From positions 22,444,001 to 22,508,000 of the forward strand of contig CM114275.1 of assembly GCA_050084515.1 (NCBI GenBank): a stretch of DNA of 64,000 nt. The letters are read 5' to 3'. Origin of the DNA: Blasia pusilla. Taxonomy: Eukaryota > Marchantiophyta > Marchantiopsida > Blasiales. Under the pieces are notes generated by a model. The model was not told where the DNA came from. It did no database searches and saw nothing but the letters and a program-made list of their open reading frames with translations. Below, one piece after another: positions 27,140-37,525 of the stretch (positions are counted from its first letter, which is position 1; every line of letters begins with the position of its first letter). Both the position numbers and the translations under genes were made by a program.

Positions 27140-28010
27140 GACTATCCATGTGAGACAGTTGAGGTCCATTTCCTGCCCCAACACCTGTCTCCGGGATGCC
27201 TCAGTCATCCTTGACACCGCCGTAGTACCGGTAGCGAACCCCATGACGCGTTCGCGCTCATCTGCTGTAGGCTCCTCCAATGCTCCAGTCACCTCATCCC
27301 AAATCATGCATGGCCCTCCTTGACAAAAGGCATGGGATGCTGGGAAGCTCACCAACGTAGGTAAGGCTGCCCTCAACTCCCCCACCCTATTGGCCATGGC
27401 CAACGGTGGTCTATCATCCTGTGTCACCACTTGAGCTCAAAATAGCATCCATTGTGAGATGTGGTGCTCTCTGGACTCCACCGTATGCTCGACTCAGTAC
27501 CTCTGATGGTATCAAGTTTGTCCACCACAGTCATGGACGATGGGCACGTGACCCAACTCTCGCTGCATCTAACAACACAGCAAGTCCCAACACCTGATGC
27601 ACACTCGTCATCACACGTGCACGTTTTCCAAAATGTATGCTAGAGAACATGTCTGACTCTCCTGCAAGTGTCGTACTACTCGCAGCATCTCCCAAAACAT
27701 CCATGACCTTGGATCCTGCAATCCAAATCCTCGGCCAGCTGATGAATGACCCTGACATGGCCATCCAAAAATCACCAAATGAATGGTGCCAACTCTATCC
27801 AGATCCTGCGCCCCCACCAAAGAGATGTTGGCGGGTAGTGTATGCTGATATCCCCGTACTGCAGTACTGACAACAAATCAGGATACCTCTGGACCAATCT
27901 CGCCACGTGACGTAATGATACTCGCCGTGCGGTCTCATCTCTCTCCACATAAAGGTACTGATGCACCCGTACAACGGGTGTGGTATCCAGTGGGGTCAAC
28001 GTCTCCACTC
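27140..28010 (-). pseudogene. C5-cytosine DNA methyltransferase-like region inside the gypsy element (copy 1)
   Basis: Sits between protease and RT. On the minus strand: YLYVERDETARRVSLRHV (motif II-like acidic strand), LVGAQDLDRVG and LVIFGWPCQGHSSAG, with motif IV PCQ at 27752-27760 (catalytic Cys codon 27755-27757). Then GLQDPRSWMFWEMLRVVRHL, YILENV (motif VI ENV at 27620-27628), VLLDAARVGSRAHR (motif VIII-like) and LWWTNL. It ends with LPTLVSFPASHAF and ADERERVMGFATGTTA...RRQVLGQEMDLN (motif IX/X-like). PCQG resembles DNMT1/bacterial-type enzymes more than the PCN of DNMT3/DRM. Compared with copy 2, about 29 residues holding SAM-binding motif I are deleted near 27970. At least two frameshifts and several stops make it non-functional. 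Confidence 0.8.
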
Positions 28011-28369
28011 CAAGAGCGCGATCGCCACGTGACTCTCGCTGCTTCGGGATAAAGGAATAACTCCACGCTTGCCTCACGAGGTTGTCGGCACTCCTCTGTA
28101 GCTCTCGAGTCGTACCCCACAATGGTAAAGAGATCTCGCCAACATGGGAAGAGACACCCGCCATGGCCTGTCTCTCCGTGGGACTATCCGCTACTGGGAC
28201 ATCCTGCGCATGTGCGTTCCCCTCCAACAACTCTCCTGGCCAGCTAACACTACCTGTGAAAGTTGCCAAGGTGGTCACAAACTCGCCTCGTGATCGACCA
28301 CCTCGTCCCGCAAACTGCATGGGTAACTGACTCATCCGCCCGTCACCTGACCTCCACCCTGGCCGATAA

Positions 28370-28690
28370 GAAACAATCTCCTCCCAAAAGTCAAGGATGA
28401 ATCCTAGGGGATATAACAATGTACTCCCCACCAACACATCGTACGACTCAGCTGGTGTCGTAATCGCACGGGTGCGCACGTGTGCGCACCATAGCACTAT
28501 CCGTCGCATGCTCTAGCTGGACTCTGACAACTATCTCGTGTCGAGTCATATACTGCGTGGGTGACACGCCCCCAATCGAGGTCTGTATCTGGAAGGGACA
28601 AGGCTCAATGTTGGCCTTCCATAACCCCAATGCTAAACACGCCGCTTTCCCTAACATCAAGGGCTGCACTCCTGAATCAAGTAGGACGCG
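28370..28690 (-). pseudogene. Retroviral-type aspartic protease of the gypsy element
   Basis: Minus strand: VLLDSGVQPLMLGKAACLAL, with the catalytic DSG at 28670-28678. It continues with PFQIQTSIGG and RHEIVVRVQLEHATDS, then ESYDVLVGSTLLYPLGFILD, the usual second half of plant gypsy proteases (D-V-L-x-G). A frameshift separates it from the upstream linker (YHLAARPT stop), and another lies between ATDS and AESYDV. Confidence 0.85.
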
Positions 28691-29294
28691 CTGCGAGGTG
28701 GTATACTGTCCCCGTCGGACTAACCAAGCGAAATACTCCAGCTCGGTTATCCAGTAACACTACTCCAGGTGTCACCACTGCTCGCTCTATGGCTGGTCGA
28801 GCTGGCATATCTACCAACTTCACTGCCGCCGCATGCCATGACTCTATGGGGAACGTCCCGAGCACCGGCTGTGAGGGCAAGTCCACCACCTCCTTAACTA
28901 CCTTTGACCAAGAAGCAATCACCTCTCCACGCTCACACAACGTGGCGGCCAGCCGAAACACCTCAGCTGGTCCAACTCCCAACGTCGCCAACTCTATGGC
29001 GGAAAATAGTGGAGTCTGACTCACTCTAGTGGCCACCTCCAACACTATGGTCGACACTGACTCCACTCGAGCCGGCATAGGAGTTGTCACTCCAACTCCT
29101 CGTGACGTTGACGTAGGTGCCTGAGTTGTAGGCACCGCTGGTCGTCGAGGCACCATCGATGGGGTGTGTAGTGCCTCCGAGAATGTGAATGACTGTGGAA
29201 CCGTGGCCTGCCGCCCATCAGTCCCCTCTGGTGGGTCAATCTCAACTCCACCTCTCGATGGCTCGGTGCCTCTCGCAGCACCCCGAGTCACCAC
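28691..29294 (-). pseudogene. Gag-protease linker, unrecognised
   Basis: An open frame of about 200 codons rich in T, P, V and A (VPRRPAVPTTQAPTSTSRG, then FSAIELATLGVGPAEVFRLA). It has no domain I can name and lies between the zinc knuckles and the protease. It is probably part of the polyprotein. Confidence 0.6.
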
Positions 29295-29589
29295 AGCAGC
29301 TGCCTCAACCTAGGCTGCACTATACATAAACCCCATACTGACGAGATCCTCACCGAGGTCAGGGTAAGAGGTAGAAATTGGAGTCACACTAGCTTCTCGT
29401 AGCTCCGTGCCTTCCCTAAGCTGCATCATCGTCATGGCAGCAATCCTCTACTCCAACTGATCGATGCGTGAGAGAAGTGCCGGCTCTGGTGCTCCTACTC
29501 CATCTCCTCTGGCTAGTGGTGGTCCTCTACCACCATGTCCAGGAAGGACTCCCCGACCTCCTCCAAGACGACCACCCCAGGCCCTCGGC

Positions 29590-30820
29590 CTATCTCTGGA
29601 CGTGCCTTTGGGCGAAGGTCAAAACACCTATCCCTAGTGTGACCATATCTGTGGCAATAGTCACAGTGGTGCTGTGGTGGGGCCATCCTCTATGGCTCTT
29701 GAGCAATCGGAGGCGCTCGTGGTCCTCTCCCATGTTGTGGGCAGTCTCTCTGCCTATGGGCCCCTCCATACGTCCAACAAGACCACATCGGTCCCTGCTG
29801 GGCAACATATGTAGGTACGGGTCGTTGCCTCATAGGCTCACGGTACCCGCCTTGCTCTCTGGGCACACCGGCCCGCTCCAGTGGTACTGGTGCTCGCTGT
29901 GGCACCTGTGGGGTCACCATCGCTCGTGGACCCATCAACTCTCGAGAAAATCCAGCGGTCACTACCTGCTCCTCACTCATGTTGAGCTCAATACGCTCAG
30001 ACAACTCAAAGACCACCTTCAATGTGGGCTTCGCTGTGTGAATCAGCACCGCATCTTGGACTCTCCTCCGTAGTTCTCGATCCAGAACCCTGTACCAATA
30101 CTAGACTGATTGCACCTCAGTCACTCCATACGTAGCAATGATCAGCCTCCTCATGCATGTGAATGCCTCTCTCAGACTCTCACCCGATCGTCGCTGAAAA
30201 TCATGTAGACTCTTCAGCTTGTCGGTGCGTACGCCCTGGTAGCTCTTCCCCAATTTTCGTAAGATCTCCACTGTAGGGCTGAAGCTGGGTGGCCCTCTAC
30301 CACCAGAGGTCTCTGCCACATTGCCTGTCTCACTGCCCTCCTCTCCATCTAGTCTCCGGGCTGATGGTGTGGGTCTCTCTCCTCTCACAATCCCATCATA
30401 TGCCTCGCCACCACTAGTGGACACCTACCTTGGAGCCCAATACATCCTCAAAGCATCGATCTCTACCGAATATAGTGATAAAAAATCCATGTAATCATCC
30501 ATCGGAGGACCCTCCAAGTGCTGGAACAACCCCTTCCATGCCATGAAAGGGTTGAACCGTGTCGAGGTACGTATCTCCTCGAAGTCGCACCACGTGTCGA
30601 ACTCCTGGATAAAATCATCTAAGTCGATGGTGCCCACTGCACCCGAGAAACGACGCATGCTCCTATGGCCCATGTCGTCCATCTCCTGCCAAGTAATACT
30701 GTCTCCATCTGCAATCTTGTCACCAGACCCAATGTCTAGTGATGACAATCCAACCACGGATGGATGTCGCGGTAGCTCCTCACTGGTAACCCCTCGGTAT
30801 CTCACTCCACTATGTGTCAC
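29590..30820 (-). pseudogene. Gypsy gag with zinc knuckles
   Basis: The frame from 30820 reads through DLDDFIQEFDTWCDFEEIRT and FNPFMAWKGLFQHLEGPPMD, an amber stop at 30425-30427, and then continues in the same frame with ILRKLGKSYQGVRTDKLKSL and FQRRSGESLREAF, typical of plant gag. Two knuckles follow: CWTYGGAHRQRDC, where the second Cys has become Tyr, and an intact CDYCHRYGHTRDRC at 29624-29665 (C-x2-C-x4-H-x4-C). At least one frameshift lies between the gag core and the knuckles. Confidence 0.85.
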
Positions 30821-32455
30821 TCCACTACCACTGCTCGCACTACCCCGTTCTTCCTAGCCTTGGAAGAACGCCGTGATGACAACCCTGTCTCACCTGCTCA
30901 AGCACTCAGACTCACAGAGAGTCTCCCACACTCCTCACTAGCTCACCTATGCTAACATCAATCCCGTGATGACATACCCGGCCTCACGCACACTCAACAC
31001 TCGGGGCCTCCCAACTAAGTCTACTAACCTAGTGACACTCTCTCTGGTCATACACCCAACCCCTACTCGGCAACCGCCGTATATCCACCAACATGCTACA
31101 CATGAAAAGAGTCTATACTCGTCACCATCACTGCACCCACCTAGCACCAGCTACTACCCGATACCCAATACTCTCAATCACACACGACAAGTGCGGGAAA
31201 AGGGACTCGAATGGGTAACCTGATTACGCCCCCCAGCCTACGGCACCATCAACACACACTCCTCCATGTGACACGACAACCTCCGAAGCACAACCATGTC
31301 CGCGCGCATCAAGTCGATCCTCCCGTCAGCGGATGCGGACTACTCGCCAACATCAGCACACTAACTCTCCGTTGTCAACTCAGCGGTTTAGAGGGTCCAT
31401 CTTGACCCCAACCATATAACTCTCCTAACTACGTAAGCAACTCCAACCTAGTGACCTGGTCACCCCATCTTGAACCCTACCATGTCGTCTGAACCTACCG
31501 CGTAACCAACTCCACTCTGTCCGGCTAAACGGCAACCACGTACCTCAGTCCTAACTCGACCCTGACGCGTTGCCCTATGAAGCTCCCTATGTCCTTGGAG
31601 CTCTGGGCACGCCGCCCTACGTGACCAGCCCTTGCTCCCACCTTCGTTCCTTCCTGGCCCGGTGCAGCGTCCCCCAACCTGCGGCCCTAGCCCTCCTGTC
31701 ACTCTTACCTAGCCCCAAAGGCTGACCTCCCAGCTTTGCTTGCACGACGCGGCTCCCTATGAGCCCGCCCTTACTCCTTCCTGCTGTCTTGGAGCCATAA
31801 TGGCTCCTGCCCCTGCCCCTGCCCAGACTTAAATGGGGTGGGAGGGAAGGCCTTGGCCCGCACACTCCTCTTTCTATGTGTGTGTCCCTCAACTCCTTCG
31901 GACCCCATTCGGGCGCGCTACCCTTTGCAGCTGCCCGACTTCGGCATACTCTGCCTTGCTGCCCGGCTCTAGGCCATCAGCATGTGGCCACCCGACCCTA
32001 TGCGCTGCCCCCCCCCGTATTGCCACACGGCTCCTTCTTTTGTCCCGTCTGCCTGTCTACCACCTCGCGACCCTTGGCTCCCGACTCTATGGTCCTCCGG
32101 TCCCTCGCCCGTGACCTAACCCTAGACCGGCCGCGACCTAGCTAGCTGTCTTTACTTAACAGCCCCCCGGCGGCTGCAAGCCCTAACTCTCCTTCCTGGT
32201 TACTCTCGACATTCCCGCTATTAGACGACGTTACACCTGCCATCACAACCTGCGCTACACCCTGCCGCTGTCCCCAAGCAATCCACACCACCAAAATCTG
32301 AGAAAAATGGACAGCGCTTCCGCCCACGGCCTTCCAAATAGAAAAATGACTAATACCCGCAACACACGCATCTCCAAGGGCTCCCGACCAAGACAACTCG
32401 CTTGCCTACCTGCAAACAATGAATTCCCACCAGCCCCCTAGCATCTTTCTCATGT
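30821..32455 (-). other. 5' leader of the gypsy element, no domain seen
   Basis: Between gag and the 5' LTR. It is C-rich on the plus strand (31500-32150), with frames on both strands that I take as composition artefacts. No primer-binding site with a clear tRNA match could be placed just inside the LTR, so the leader may contain other inserted DNA. Confidence 0.45.
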
Positions 32456-32935
32456 AAAAATAAAGAGTAGTAAAAACGGCACACCTAGCCTAACACTCCA
32501 CTCCTCAATCTACATCGGCATATCGAGCCTCGTCCACCCTGTGCTATCAAGGAATCCGGACGCTAGCACCCTAGTCCTATCTCACACACATACAAGAGAG
32601 GTGCTCCAACGGCCCAACATGAGAAAGATGGCTTAGGAAAGCCATCTTCCTCTCTTATATAGGGTTGGGAAGAGCCAAAAGGCTCTTCCCCTAAAAATAA
32701 CCCTCCCCTTGGTAACCTGCACGCACAGGTTACCAGGGGCGGATGACCTGGTTAACAAGTCACCCGGTTGTGAAAGATCTCAACATGAAATTTTTCAGAA
32801 ACAACGTTCCTGACACAATGGACCTATCCTCAACCTTATCCGACACCGTGGGACAAAGTTACACTCAAGATAGTCCGCTGGCTCCTACGCCCTATCCACG
32901 ATAGATCTCGGCCTATCGGCTACCCTGATGTGATA
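32456..32935 (-). repeat. 5' LTR of the gypsy element
   Basis: Matches the LTR body at 23560-24012. It contains a minus-strand TATA box (CTATATAAGAG near 32656). It also has three perfect or near-perfect hairpins: AAGATGGCTT/AAGCCATCTT (about 32625-32648), GGAAGAGCC/GGCTCTTCC (about 32668-32689) and GGTAACCTG/CAGGTTACC (about 32711-32735). The right end is taken at GATGTGATA by comparison with GATGTGACA at 24012. Confidence 0.75.
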
Positions 32936-32937
32936 GG

Positions 32938-33210
32938 TGTGAAAAAAGCCAAAAGGCTCTTCCCCTAAAAATAGCAATCCTCGTGGTAACCTACGTGCAC
33001 AAGTTATTAAGGGAGGATGACCTGCTAAACAAGTCATCCGACTATCAAAGACCAATATAGAGGAGTCATAAGAAACAACGTTCTTGACACAAGAGACCTA
33101 TCCTCAGCCTCATCCGACACCTCGGGACAAATTTACACTCAAGACAATCCGCTGGCTCTCTATGCCGTTGCCGCGATAGATCTCTACATATCGGCTACTA
33201 AGATGTAACA
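32938..33210 (-). repeat. Diverged partial LTR of the same gypsy family
   Basis: Repeats the LTR section from AAAAGGCTCTTCCCCTAAAA through GATGTAACA with many substitutions relative to the LTR just to its left (for example CGTGGTAACCTACGTGCACA). It directly abuts the second methyltransferase fragment and is older than the LTR at 32456. Confidence 0.75.
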
Positions 33211-34450
33211 AAACTCACAAAAGTAGGAAAGGTTATCCGCGGCCTAGTTATCCTATTGACCACAATCAACGACAATTGATCATTGTTCCTTAGTGCTTGT
33301 GATCGATGACTAGGATCCAAAATAGAATACACCAAGGAATAGGAGGGGCACTCCACTCTTACATACGTCCTCTGCAACACCTCATGTGGCACCAAGTTGG
33401 TTCACCATAAACGCAGGCGATTAGCTCTTGATCCTACATTCTCCGCATCCAAGAATACCATAGGGCCGATCCATCCAAACACCTAATGTATACTCGTCAC
33501 CACTCATGGCCGTGAATCGCCCAAGATCGGTATATTCTCAAGATTGTAAGTTGGAAAATGAGACTGATGTTCCTACAAATCTTGTAGATCCTCATCATCT
33601 CCCAGAATAACAATGAGTAAGCTAAACAACTACCTGTCTAGCACTTGATAGGCCTTGACATGACCAACCTGCAATGACCAAATCAATGATCCCCACCCGA
33701 TCCAAGTCTTGAGCACCCAACAAGGAAATATCCCTTGGTAGGGAACTCCGATATCCTTGCACGGCTAACGCAGACAAAAAGTCAGGAAAATGAAGGCATA
33801 AGTATGCCACATGTCGAAATGAGACGCACCTTGCAACCTCATCAAGCTCCACATACAAGTACTTTTGCATGCGCACTCCTTCTTGCAAAAAAACAACTAA
33901 CCTAGTGTTAATCCCTTCAAAGAGATCCAACACTCGAATACCCTCCTCTAGGATGTGCCACATAAACGGTGTAATGTCCAAGGGCAACATTGTAGCACTC
34001 TCGAATACATCGGATTCCTTTGTCCCATCACGCTTTGGTGCAAATGCTTCACTCCATGCCACGCCACATGTCGAAATGAGACGCACCTCGCAACCTCATC
34101 AAGCTCCACATACAAGTATTGTTGCATGCGCACTCCTTCTTGCAAAACAACAACTAACCTAGTGTTAATCCCTTCAAAGAGATCCAACACTCGAATACCC
34201 TCCTCTAGGATGCGCCACATAATTGGTGTAATATCCAAGGGCAACATTGTAGCACTCTCGACTACATCGGGTTCCTTTGACCCATCACGCTTTGGTGCAA
34301 ATGCTTCACTCCATGCCATCTGCATGTGCTCATCAACCAAGCGTTAAAGCTTCTCCCTCAAGCCCCACAAAGACACCTCTCCTCCATGGAATGATGCTAT
34401 TATCATGACATTCCTCTCCATGGGGGTGTCAATAAACGGGTGTGTCTTCC
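33198..34450 (-). pseudogene. Second copy of the methyltransferase-like region (keeps motif I)
   Basis: Minus strand begins with a linker like that of copy 1 (GEVSLWGLREKL against GEISLPLWGTTREL), then MLPLDITPIMWRILEEG and SAM-binding motif I in RVLDLFEGINTRLVV (about 33907-33930). Next come YLYVELDEVARCVSFRHVAY, SLPRDISLLGAQDLDRVG, LVIAGWSCQGLSSA (motif IV with Pro changed to Ser, 33655-33663), ILENIP, MVFLDAENVGSRANRLRLWW and TNLVPHEVLQ. It is frameshifted and lacks the C-terminal motifs, being cut by LTR sequence at about 33.2 kb. A 257-bp tandem duplication covers motif I. Confidence 0.8.
33806..34319. repeat. 257-bp tandem duplication (33806-34062 and 34063-34319)
   Basis: Both units begin GCCACATGTCGAAATGAGAC and cover the coding of motif I. 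They differ at roughly ten bases, so the duplication is older than the 768-bp one in the integrase. Confidence 0.9.
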
Positions 34451-34529
34451 GGATGGACATAACCCTCAATCAAATTATTAGGCTAAGTGATGGCGTTACG
34501 GAATGCTACTAGAGTTGCCATCTCTCATG

Positions 34530-34842
34530 TGTTGAAGATTGAGTTATAGTCAAGCTCATCGGACACAATAACTGCTACATTTGGTACTCATACAAAGTAG
34601 GAAAGCTTAATCTTAGTCAGTCAATTAAGCCCAATTATATTAACTATCATTAGTTAATCATTGTTAGTCTAATTCGAGACTCTAGTTAGATTTATGGTTA
34701 GGGTTGCGTGTACATACTCTATATAATTGACAAGGGGACCAAACTCTACTCATTCTTTCATTGCAAAATTTCATTATCCATGATGGTGTATGAGTGTGAG
34801 AATCAAATCCCAGCAGTTATGCTTTTTTAGTAGTTTTTTATA
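34530..34842 (+). repeat. Ty1-copia LTR
   Basis: Starts TGTTGAAGATTGAG and matches the LTRs at 47702-48014 and 52039-52336. It contains CTCTATATAATTGACAAGG (TATA box). At its end is ATATGGTATCAGAGC, the LTR/primer-binding junction. This copy keeps the canonical TG start lost at 47702. Confidence 0.88.
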
Positions 34843-35260
34843 TGGTATCAGAGCGATAGGAGAATATCAATAAAAATTCTTGGTATTTGAGGAGAGAAGA
34901 GAAATTCTAGTTTAGGAGAAGGAATTTTCAATTAGAGTTTAGTGGCAGAAGATTTCAGGTGGAGTTGTGAGGGTGATAAAAATTTTGAGGCATTTTTAGG
35001 GCTTTCTCGATCGATTTAGCAATCTGGGTATGCATCAGTCAGAACGACGCTAAGGGCTAGTTTTGACCATCTTGTAGAGCTTGTTGAGAGATTTCCAACA
35101 TACCCAAAATCGTTTTATTCTGATATTTTGAGCTCATGCACTATCAATTTCAGTGTAGGAAAGTGAAGGAAAGTTTTGTAGTTTGTTTTCTATAGGCCAA
35201 TTTCGACTAGTTCTTCCATATAGTTGGTCAATTTTAGAGTAGGAGTGACTTAAAGGTTTT
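34843..35260 (+). mobile_element. Copia primer-binding site and leader, truncated
   Basis: TGGTATCAGAGC at 34843-34854 is the classic site complementary to initiator tRNA-Met. The following 400 bp are collinear with 48015-48470 of the copia element (for example CAGTGGCAGAAG, then TTAGGGCTTTC). Gag is absent: the sequence changes to an unrelated RT-like pseudogene by about 35.3 kb. Confidence 0.8.
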
Positions 35261-35383
35261 CACGAGGGCTTTTCTTCATACTCCTTGCTTATGGTACGCG
35301 AGTTATCAAGGATGGTTTTTTAGCATCTTTGTGATTGCTTTGACCCGGTAGGTTCAACAAGTGGCTTTGTCGCTCTATATAAG

Positions 35384-37525
35384 GTGTGTGCACATATTAC
35401 GGCGTATCGTCTCCCATTCTCTATTTCTAGGCTCTTAGGGCCTTGTCATTTGTTGGCTATGGATAAGCCTCCTTTAGGCATCCACCCTTTAGCTATTAGA
35501 GAGGTTTTATACTGCTTGGTTAGTCGATCCCTGTGTTGGCAATTTTGTCCTCACTTTAGTGCCCACTTATTTTCTCATCAATTTGGAATGGCAACCCCTA
35601 GTGGTTGTGAGGTTGTGGTGCATGGGATTCACTCCACTCTTGATATTCATCCAGAATGGGTAGCAATTCAAGTCGATGTGGCTAACGCGTTCAATTCAGT
35701 TTCTTATGCGACCATCTTTAAGGAATTACGTTGTGTAGGAGGACAACTTGCGAGTCTCATTCCATTTGTCCGCTCCTCCTATACCTATGATACGCCCATT
35801 ATCTATTCTCATCATGCTACTTCTGGGGAATATAGTATTCTCCAATCAGCTTGGGCATAGGTCAAGGTGATCCCATGGGTGGCCCACTCTTTGCTATTGA
35901 CCATTTTCGTGCCCTTTGAGCATCAACCTAAGCATTTCCATCTTGTCTTTTCCCTTCTATCGTTGACGACTATTACATTATAAGTCCTCCTTCTAAAGTG
36001 GACTTACACTCATTTTGTGGAGCAACTCTCTTTCTTAAACCTTAAAGTCCAACCTAGTAAATGTCGAGTATGGTCTCCTTCATGCCTTCCCTCAACATTC
36101 ACCCCACCTACTCTTAATTTTTCCATCTGCATTGAAAGGGTTAGGGTTCTTGAGGTTCCAATTGGCTTCATCGATCATTTCTCAAAGTTCTTGGATGAGG
36201 CCCTTTTGAAAGATGTGGATGGCTTCATTTGTTACCTCATCTAGGGGATCCCCAAGTGGCTTATGGGATTCTCTCCCAATATTTTCCATGACGTCCTTCC
36301 TACCTTCATTTGCACTTGTCCTTCCACTTCAAGGTTCTTACATTGATTGGCCTCTTTTGACGCTTCTATCTTGACAACTTTTGGTCTAGCTACTTCTTGG
36401 CCGGAATACATTTGAGGGCGAGGATGGTGTCTTGGCTTCACGACAAGCTATCTTGCCTATTTCTTTTGGAGGGGTGGGGCTTTCCTCCACAGTCGCATAT
36501 ATTCCAACAACTTTTTTGGGGAGTTGGGCGTTGGTGGCACAAATTATGGCTTCAAGGTTTCTCCAAGGAGATACACCTATCTTGATGGATCATGACGCCC
36601 ACGTAGAGGAGGGGAACATGTTATTTCAACAACAACCGAGTGTGCCCGAGCTCTTTTTTCTCTTGCTACACAAACAATTCTACCCCCTTTTAGACTTTCG
36701 ATGGGTTTTCCATCACACGTTTTTATCGAAGTGCATCATTCCCCTTTTAGTCAATTGAATATAGAGGAGCTTGATTTACTTCAAGAGCATATCTCCGAGA
36801 ATTTTCACCAAATGAATTTTTGAGGATTCTTTCTAAGGCATCTTATGACGCTCATTGAGCTCGTCCGCGTTCATGTGCGGCACAAAGGAGGGGGCGTGGC
36901 TTACTGCAAATCCTCTTATTCTTCCATTTTATCTTCGTTGAAGTATATTCTTGACAACTTTGTAGTTATGCCTTGGACTTCTCCATCCTTCTCGGTTATG
37001 TGTGCCGAATTGTATATGCGAGGATCCCGTTGATGCAAAGGATATCCATATTCTTCGATGTGCACATGGTGGAGAATAAACGACCACACATGATCTCATT
37101 AGAGAGGAGGTAGCATTGGTGGCTCGTACTGTAGGGTACACCATTGGGCAAGAGCAGCTCCATGTCTTACCTTCAACTACACAAGCAACCTCTCGTCGGA
37201 GAGTTGATCTTGTTGTGTCTCGAGATAGATTCTAGATACTTGGTAATGTGGTGATCGCTGATCCAACACGTTCTGACTTGGTGTGTCGAGCCGTACATAC
37301 CAAAGGTTTGGTGGCCAAAGCAATAGCAAGAATCAAGGAGTTAAGTTATGTTGTGAGACATACGACTAATAGATTTATTCCTCTTGCAGTGGAAGTATTT
37401 GGTCATTTACATGTGTCTTTTGATATTTTCTTGAAAACATGTGCTCACCACTCCCTCGATAATCATCATCTTCCCCCTTCCCATAGTCCTTCTATCTCCG
37501 TAATTATTGCTTATTTTCGGTAATG
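35384..37525 (+). pseudogene. Non-LTR-type reverse-transcriptase-like pseudogene
   Basis: Conceptual translation gives GIHSTLDIHPEWVAIQVDVA and NAFNSVSY (RT motif A, DVANAFNSV). After a frameshift come a DPMGGPLFAIDHFRAL-like motif B and FPSIVDDYYIISP (motif C, VDD at 35962-35970), then QPSKCRVWSPS. The far C-terminus (RRVDLVVSRD, VVIADPTRSDLVCRA, NRFIPLAVEVFGHLH) resembles the endonuclease-like tail seen on a class of plant RT-like repeats. The wording differs from both the gypsy and copia RTs here. It has many stops and no internal LTRs. Class assignment is tentative. Confidence 0.7.

Larger units (their letters stand above)
23141..32935 (-). mobile_element. Ty3-gypsy-type LTR retrotransposon carrying a cytosine-methyltransferase-like region and a PHD-like tail (degenerate)
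   Basis: Transcribed on the minus strand between a shared LTR sequence at 32456-32935 (5' side) and 23560-24012 (3' side). Order in transcript direction: gag with zinc knuckles (about 30820-29600), acidic linker (29294-28690), aspartic protease (28690-28370), linker (28340-28000), methyltransferase-like region (28000-27140), RT with YIDD (26660-25890), integrase C-terminal half (25890-25190, partly duplicated to 24418), PHD-like fragment (24370-24275). RNase H and the N-terminal half of integrase are missing: a junction near 25884 joins RT thumb sequence directly to the integrase SHFGAPAEVLTDQGTEF. Stops and frameshifts break gag, PR, MTase and RT, so the copy is dead. LTR ends are complicated by nested LTR pieces, and no target duplication could be identified. 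Confidence 0.88.

Noticed and set aside
28561-30073. Long plus-strand open frames across 27.4-30.1 kb
   Set aside because: They are antisense to the gypsy gag, linker and protease, whose motifs are on the minus strand. They arise from its composition.
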